Source: an uncultured Pseudomonadales bacterium
Lineage (GTDB): Bacteria; Pseudomonadota; Gammaproteobacteria; Pseudomonadales; Azotimanducaceae
Length of the DNA stretch: 45,106 bases
Reading direction: 5' to 3'
NCBI GenBank assembly: GCA_947258825.1
Contig: CAMYJX010000006.1
Coordinates: 1 to 45,106, forward strand
Part shown: positions 41,682 through 45,106 of the stretch, in pieces
How positions within the stretch are numbered: position 1 is the stretch's first letter
Layout: the number at the start of each line of letters is the position of its first letter
Position numbers and translations under genes: made by a program
Notes under the pieces: model-generated
What the model was told of the DNA's origin: nothing
What the model saw: the letters and a program-made list of their open reading frames with translations, nothing else
Databases searched by the model: none

Positions 41682-41963
41682 TCAGGCGTGAACGTCGATA
41701 AGAAACCCGACCACGGCATCGGCAGTCTCGACAACCTTTGCCGAAGCCTGAACCTGGCGCTGGTAGAGTTTGAGTTGTGAGAGCGCGTCCGCGGCGTCCT
41801 GCACTCCAAAAGAGCCCGAACGGGGCGCTTCCGAGCCGGCCTTTTCCGGCCCACCGTTCAGTGCTGCAACTTCGTGGGCGGCGCTCTTCAAGCCCTTCAA
41901 GGCAGTTTGCATGCCATTGACGCCAGAGCTGTGAGCGCTCTCTATCATCGGATTGACTGCCAT
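41682..41963 (-). CDS. Small protein with a flagellar-rod-like C-terminal helix
   Basis: 93 residues beginning MAVNPMIESAHSSGVNGMQTALKGLKSAAHEVAALNG and ending ALSQLKLYQRQVQASAKVVETADAVVGFLIDVHA. The last 30 residues resemble the C-terminal helix shared by flagellar rod and hook proteins (FlgB/C/F/G), where Q-x2-F/Y-x2-N/S-x2-V/I-x3-DE-x2 patterns pack in a coiled coil. Small proteins of this type occur outside flagellar operons in Pseudomonas relatives. No secretion signal is seen, and the role is unknown. A GAGGTAAGG site precedes the ATG. The nearest genes are an acyl-CoA dehydrogenase and divergent comF, neither flagellar. The 191 bp toward the dehydrogenase gene show nothing. Confidence 0.75.
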   Translation of the reverse strand: MAVNPMIESAHSSGVNGMQTALKGLKSAAHEVAALNGGPEKAGSEAPRSGSFGVQDAADALSQLKLYQRQVQASAKVVETADAVVGFLIDVHA

Positions 41964-42178
41964 GCCTTACCTCGCTTGACCAATGACGCCTGGGGCGGCG
42001 TCCAACCGTTGGTAGACCATAATCGCCCCGAGGCAAGCACAGCACCAGCCAGAAACGCGCCAGAAGCGTGACCGATTTCGCAATTTGCGCAGAAAGGAAG
42101 GCTCGCAGGGCCCATTGGCGGACTCTGGCAATCTCCGCTGACCCCATCGAGAGGCGGACAGCCCTTGGAAAACCCCAG

Positions 42179-43039
42179 ATGCGTTTGAATCCGAAGGTAC
42201 TGTGGACGAACGTTGCCATGCTCGCCGGCCCTTGCATGCTCTGCGATCAGCCTGCGGCCGGACCCGGCGGTACCGAGCTCTGCCGGAGTTGCAGCGCTGC
42301 CCTCCCCTACAATCGGCTCTGCTGTCGGCGCTGCGCCTTGCCCCTTACCGCGGCGGAGTCGCCGGGTATAATCCCAACCGCGCTGTGCCAAGCCTGCCTC
42401 CGCAGCCCGCCGCCCTATGCTCTGACGCTGGCGCCGCTCCTGTATGAAGGCTTCCCGCGGTACTGGATACGCCGCTTGAAGCAGGGCTTCGGGCTGGTGG
42501 AAGGTCGCCTGCTGGGAAACCTGATGGTAGAAGCCTTTCTGGAACGCCAAGCAGGCCCTCGCCCCGGTCGGATCCCCCTTCCCGATGTGCTGGTGCCCGT
42601 GCCGCTGGCGACATCGCGACTCATCCGTCGCGGGCACAACCAGTCCATCAGCCTCGCAAAACCTCTGAGCCACCGTCTGGGAATTCCACTGCGTCGCCGG
42701 GCAGTCCAGCGCACCAGAAGAACCGCCACCCAACGCGGTCTTGGTCGCGACCTGAGGCTATCCAACCTCGAGGGTGCGTTCCGCAGCAGACCCTGGCGGG
42801 GTGAACGCATCGCCATCGTGGACGACGTCATGACCACCGGAGCCACCGTCTCGAGGCTGGCAATCACCCTGCTGGAGGCGGGTGCAGGTGAGGTTATGGT
42901 GTTCTGCGCGACCCGTACAGCAGCGGCCCCATCGTTGCTGATAGACTCCGCGCATGATCGCGCGAACACTTCTGCTGGCCTGGAGCTTGACGAGCACATG
43001 GGCCGGCGCGGAGGACCTGCGCGTCGCCGTTGCCGCTAA
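42179..43039 (+). CDS. comF: ComF family phosphoribosyltransferase-like protein
   Basis: 286 residues if started at the ATG at 42179 (MRLNPKVLWTN); an inner ATG lies at 42218. The zinc finger is CMLCDQ..., CRSC..., CCRRCALPL and CQACL. The PRTase-like part has DVLVPVPLATSRLIRRGHNQSISLAKPLS and the PRPP loop IAIVDDVMTTGATVSRL. ComF proteins are needed for DNA uptake and recombination in transformable species; the biochemical activity is unsettled. The normal domain ends near MVFCATRT, but this frame runs on for about 35 residues into modA, giving an 86-bp overlap. A lost stop codon is the simplest explanation. Confidence 0.9.
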   Translation: MRLNPKVLWTNVAMLAGPCMLCDQPAAGPGGTELCRSCSAALPYNRLCCRRCALPLTAAESPGIIPTALCQACLRSPPPYALTLAPLLYEGFPRYWIRRLKQGFGLVEGRLLGNLMVEAFLERQAGPRPGRIPLPDVLVPVPLATSRLIRRGHNQSISLAKPLSHRLGIPLRRRAVQRTRRTATQRGLGRDLRLSNLEGAFRSRPWRGERIAIVDDVMTTGATVSRLAITLLEAGAGEVMVFCATRTAAAPSLLIDSAHDRANTSAGLELDEHMGRRGGPARRRCR

Positions 43040-43673
43040 CTTCCGCCCTGCCTTCGTGGAAGTCAGCGAGCTGTATGAGGAGCATTCGGGAACCCGGCCA
43101 GACGCCGTTTTCGGCTCTTCCGGCCTCCTGTACGCACAGATCACTCAGGGCGCGCCCTTTCATCTGTTTCTGTCCGCCGACCGGCAACGGCCGCTGCAGC
43201 TGGAGGCAGCCGGGTTGACGGCAAGCCGGGTCATCACCTATGCCCGGGGCCGTCTGGCGCTCTGGACGCCGGAACGTGCCGCATCACCGGATGCCCTCGT
43301 CGGCGCACGCTTCGCCCTGGCGAACCCGCGGCTGGCACCATACGGGGAGGCTGCCAGAGCCTGCCTCGAACACCTCGGCCTCTGGCAGGCCAACGCGGCC
43401 AACGCCGTCTATGGCAACAATGTGAGCCAGACCTTTCACTTCGTGGCTTCCGGCGCGGTGGGTGCCGGTCTGGTCGCCCACGCACAGCTGTTGAGTCAGG
43501 AGGTTCCGAGCCGGGAAATCTGGCTGGCCCCGGACAGCTGCTACGAACCCATCGATCAGGGCGCCGTCGTTCTGAAAAGCAGTTTCGAGCCGGAAGCCGC
43601 CCGCTTCATGACGTTCCTGCTGGGACATGAGGTTCAGGAGCGCCTTGCAAAGCTGGGGTATGCGCCACTTTGA
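42954..43673 (+). CDS. modA: Molybdate ABC transporter substrate-binding protein
   Basis: 239 residues. MIARTLLLAWSLTSTWAGA is a short Sec signal. DLRVAVAANFRPAFVEVSELYEEHSG and VFGSSGLLYAQITQGAPFHLFLSAD form the first lobe and contain the Ser and Ala-Ala positions that hold molybdate or tungstate. ITYARGRLALW and FALANPRLAPYGEAARACLEHLG follow, and VLKSSFEPEAARFMTFLLGHEVQERLAKLGYAPL is the end. It delivers molybdate to ModBC in the periplasm. Its start lies inside the comF frame. The stop overlaps the modB start (TTGA). Confidence 0.95.
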   Translation: MIARTLLLAWSLTSTWAGAEDLRVAVAANFRPAFVEVSELYEEHSGTRPDAVFGSSGLLYAQITQGAPFHLFLSADRQRPLQLEAAGLTASRVITYARGRLALWTPERAASPDALVGARFALANPRLAPYGEAARACLEHLGLWQANAANAVYGNNVSQTFHFVASGAVGAGLVAHAQLLSQEVPSREIWLAPDSCYEPIDQGAVVLKSSFEPEAARFMTFLLGHEVQERLAKLGYAPL

Positions 43674-44347
43674 GCGCTGCAGAACTGAACGATCTGCTGC
43701 AGAGCCTGGGGGTGAGTCTGGCGCTCGCGCTGGTGACCACGGTTATTCTGCTGCTGCTGACGCCTCCCCTGGCCTGGTGGCTGGCCCGCTCCTCGAGCAG
43801 GCTCCGCGCGCCGGTCGAGGCGCTGGTGGCGCTGCCCATGGTGCTGCCACCCACCGTGCTGGGTTTCTACCTGCTGCTCGCCATGGCCGGCGACGGCTTT
43901 CTGGGCGAGATATGGCACGAGCTCACGGCTGCGCCGCTGGCATTCACATTCAGCGGCCTGGTCATCGGTTCGGTCCTGTACTCTCTTCCCTTCGTCAGCC
44001 AGCCGCTGACCGCCAGTTTCCGAACCACCAGCGACACCCTGCTGGAAGCCGCCGCGGTGCTTGGCGATTCTCCAGCCAGGCGCTTTCTGCGGCTGGTGCT
44101 GCCGCTGCATCGGCGGGCGCTGGTGGCAGCAGGGGTGCTGGGTTTTGCGCACACGCTGGGCGAGTTCGGCATCGTGCTGATGATAGGCGGGAACATTCCC
44201 GGTGAGACCCGCGTGCTGTCCATACTGCTGTTCGACCAGGTCGAATCGCTGAACTACGCCGCCGCACACATCACCGCATTGCTGCTGCTGGTTTTTTCGC
44301 TGCTGGCTCTGACGTTGACCTACAGCACGCTGAGTCGCCGGCCGTGA
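43670..44347 (+). CDS. modB: Molybdate ABC transporter permease
   Basis: 225 residues from a TTG that overlaps the modA stop. There are five or more membrane helices: LGVSLALALVTTVILLLLTPPLAWWLA, ALVALPMVLPPTVLGFYLLLAMAG, LAFTFSGLVIGSVLYSLPFVSQPL, LVAAGVLGFAHTLGEFGIVLMIGG and ALLLLVFSLLALTLTYS. The cytoplasmic EAA loop reads EAAAVLGDSPARRFLRLVLPLHRRAL, which docks on ModC. The C-terminal GEFGIVLMIGGNIPGETRVLSILLFDQVE is typical of ModB. It forms the channel of the modABC transporter. The stop overlaps the modC start (GTGA). Confidence 0.95.
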   Translation: MSAAELNDLLQSLGVSLALALVTTVILLLLTPPLAWWLARSSSRLRAPVEALVALPMVLPPTVLGFYLLLAMAGDGFLGEIWHELTAAPLAFTFSGLVIGSVLYSLPFVSQPLTASFRTTSDTLLEAAAVLGDSPARRFLRLVLPLHRRALVAAGVLGFAHTLGEFGIVLMIGGNIPGETRVLSILLFDQVESLNYAAAHITALLLLVFSLLALTLTYSTLSRRP

Positions 44348-45106
44348 GCCTGCAGATATCCGGACAGCTGGCACGCCGGGACGCGTTCAAACTGGACATC
44401 GACCTGGAGATACCCTCCAGCGGCGTAACCGCAATCGTGGGCAGCTCAGGTTCCGGCAAAAGCACGTTGCTGCGCTGCATCGCCGGCCTGGAAGCCGGCG
44501 CTGCCATGACGGTGGCCCTGGACGGCGAGAGCTGGCAGCGGGCGGGCCATTTCGTGCCCGCTCACGAACGCGCGTTGAGTCTGGTGCTTCAAGAAGGCGC
44601 CTTGTTCCCTCACCTGTCCGTGAGGAAAAACCTGCTTTATCCGCAAGCTAGGCGGCGCGGTTTCTGCCTGACCTTCGACCAGGTCGTCGAGCGCTTCAGC
44701 CTCACACCGCTGCTGCAGCGCAAACCGTCCGAGCTCTCGGGCGGCCAGCGTCAGCGGGTCGCCCTTGCCCGAGCCCTGCTGGCACCCGCCAGGCTGTGGC
44801 TGCTGGACGAGCCGCTTTCAGCACTGGACGGACCCTCGCGCCGGGCACTGGCGCCCGAGCTCGGGCTCCTGTGTCGCGATCTGGGCCTTCCCGTGATCTA
44901 CGTCACCCACACGCTTTCGGAGGTTCTGCAGATCGCCGATCACATGATCGTCCTCGACCGGGGCTCCGTGCTTGCCGAGGGTTCTCCCGCCGAGGTGAGC
45001 GTGGGTCTGAGGCACGCGCTGTCCGAGGACATCGACCTCGGCGGCATTCTTGCCGGCCGCTTCCATGGGTTCGATCCGTCACACAATCTGAGCGAGGTCA
45101 GGGTCG
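44344..45106 (+). CDS. modC: Molybdate ABC transporter ATP-binding protein, 3' end beyond the right edge
   Basis: 254 codons are present from a GTG overlapping the modB stop. Walker A GSSGSGKS is at 33-40, the Q-loop LVLQEGALFPHLSV at 80-93, the signature LSGGQRQRVALARALL at 131-146, Walker B LWLLDEPLSALD at 151-162 and the switch His in VIYVTHTLSEV. The ATPase domain is thus complete and the frame is still open at the window end, so the regulatory molybdate-binding (MOP) part may follow outside. It powers molybdate uptake for molybdenum-cofactor enzymes. Confidence 0.93.
   Translation, partial: MSLQISGQLARRDAFKLDIDLEIPSSGVTAIVGSSGSGKSTLLRCIAGLEAGAAMTVALDGESWQRAGHFVPAHERALSLVLQEGALFPHLSVRKNLLYPQARRRGFCLTFDQVVERFSLTPLLQRKPSELSGGQRQRVALARALLAPARLWLLDEPLSALDGPSRRALAPELGLLCRDLGLPVIYVTHTLSEVLQIADHMIVLDRGSVLAEGSPAEVSVGLRHALSEDIDLGGILAGRFHGFDPSHNLSEVRV

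Overview
The window reads as chromosomal DNA of a GC-rich, probably marine or aquatic gammaproteobacterium related to the Pseudomonas side of the class. Two blocks match gene orders I know from Pseudomonas. The first is trpG-trpD-trpC / crp(vfr) / osmC-like / coq7 / HIT / AAA ATPase at about 6.0-12.9 kb. The second is dsbD / aroQ / accB / prmA / zinc-ribbon protein / dusB / purH / purD at about 13.9-23.1 kb. No phage, IS, CRISPR, rRNA or tRNA was seen.

Layout. 0-6 kb: the left-edge-truncated RND/MMPL exporter, a divergent pncC/cinA-type gene, a small lipoprotein, a lone cysD, a nitroreductase and a SnoaL-like protein. 6-12.9 kb: the tryptophan/CRP/Coq7 block. 12.9-23.1 kb: one long leftward run for purine synthesis, tRNA dihydrouridylation, ribosomal protein methylation, biotin carrier protein, dehydroquinase and DsbD. 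Two usual members of that run are missing: accC between accB and prmA, and fis between dusB and purH. 23.2-25.5 kb: a rightward trio of a TPR-like lipoprotein, a PCu(A)C copper chaperone and a DUF2333 protein. 25.6-31 kb: a membrane pyrophosphatase of the K+-dependent type behind a structured leader, four small proteins, and a PPi-dependent phosphofructokinase. 31.1-37.8 kb: a membrane protein, mpl, then a tight five-gene operon (secreted cyclase-family hydrolase, methylthioribose-kinase-like kinase, nucleoside hydrolase, SDR, lipoprotein). 37.8-41.5 kb: two tandem acyl-CoA dehydrogenases. 41.7-45.1 kb: a small flagellin/rod-tail-like protein, comF and modABC (modC cut by the right edge).

Three observations stand out. 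(1) Several gene ends are followed by short tandem arrays whose units re-copy the end of the gene together with its stop codon. The clearest are behind the second acyl-CoA dehydrogenase, the 82-aa gene, the membrane protein before mpl, and crp. (2) Pyrophosphate enzymes cluster: an ion-pumping PPase and a PPi-PFK lie within about 5 kb, and the PPase has an apparently structured 5' leader. (3) A compact, translationally coupled operon looks like an undescribed nucleoside or thionucleoside salvage route.

Most enzyme assignments rest on motifs I can read in the translations. Statements about what neighbours usually look like in Pseudomonas are from memory and were not searched.
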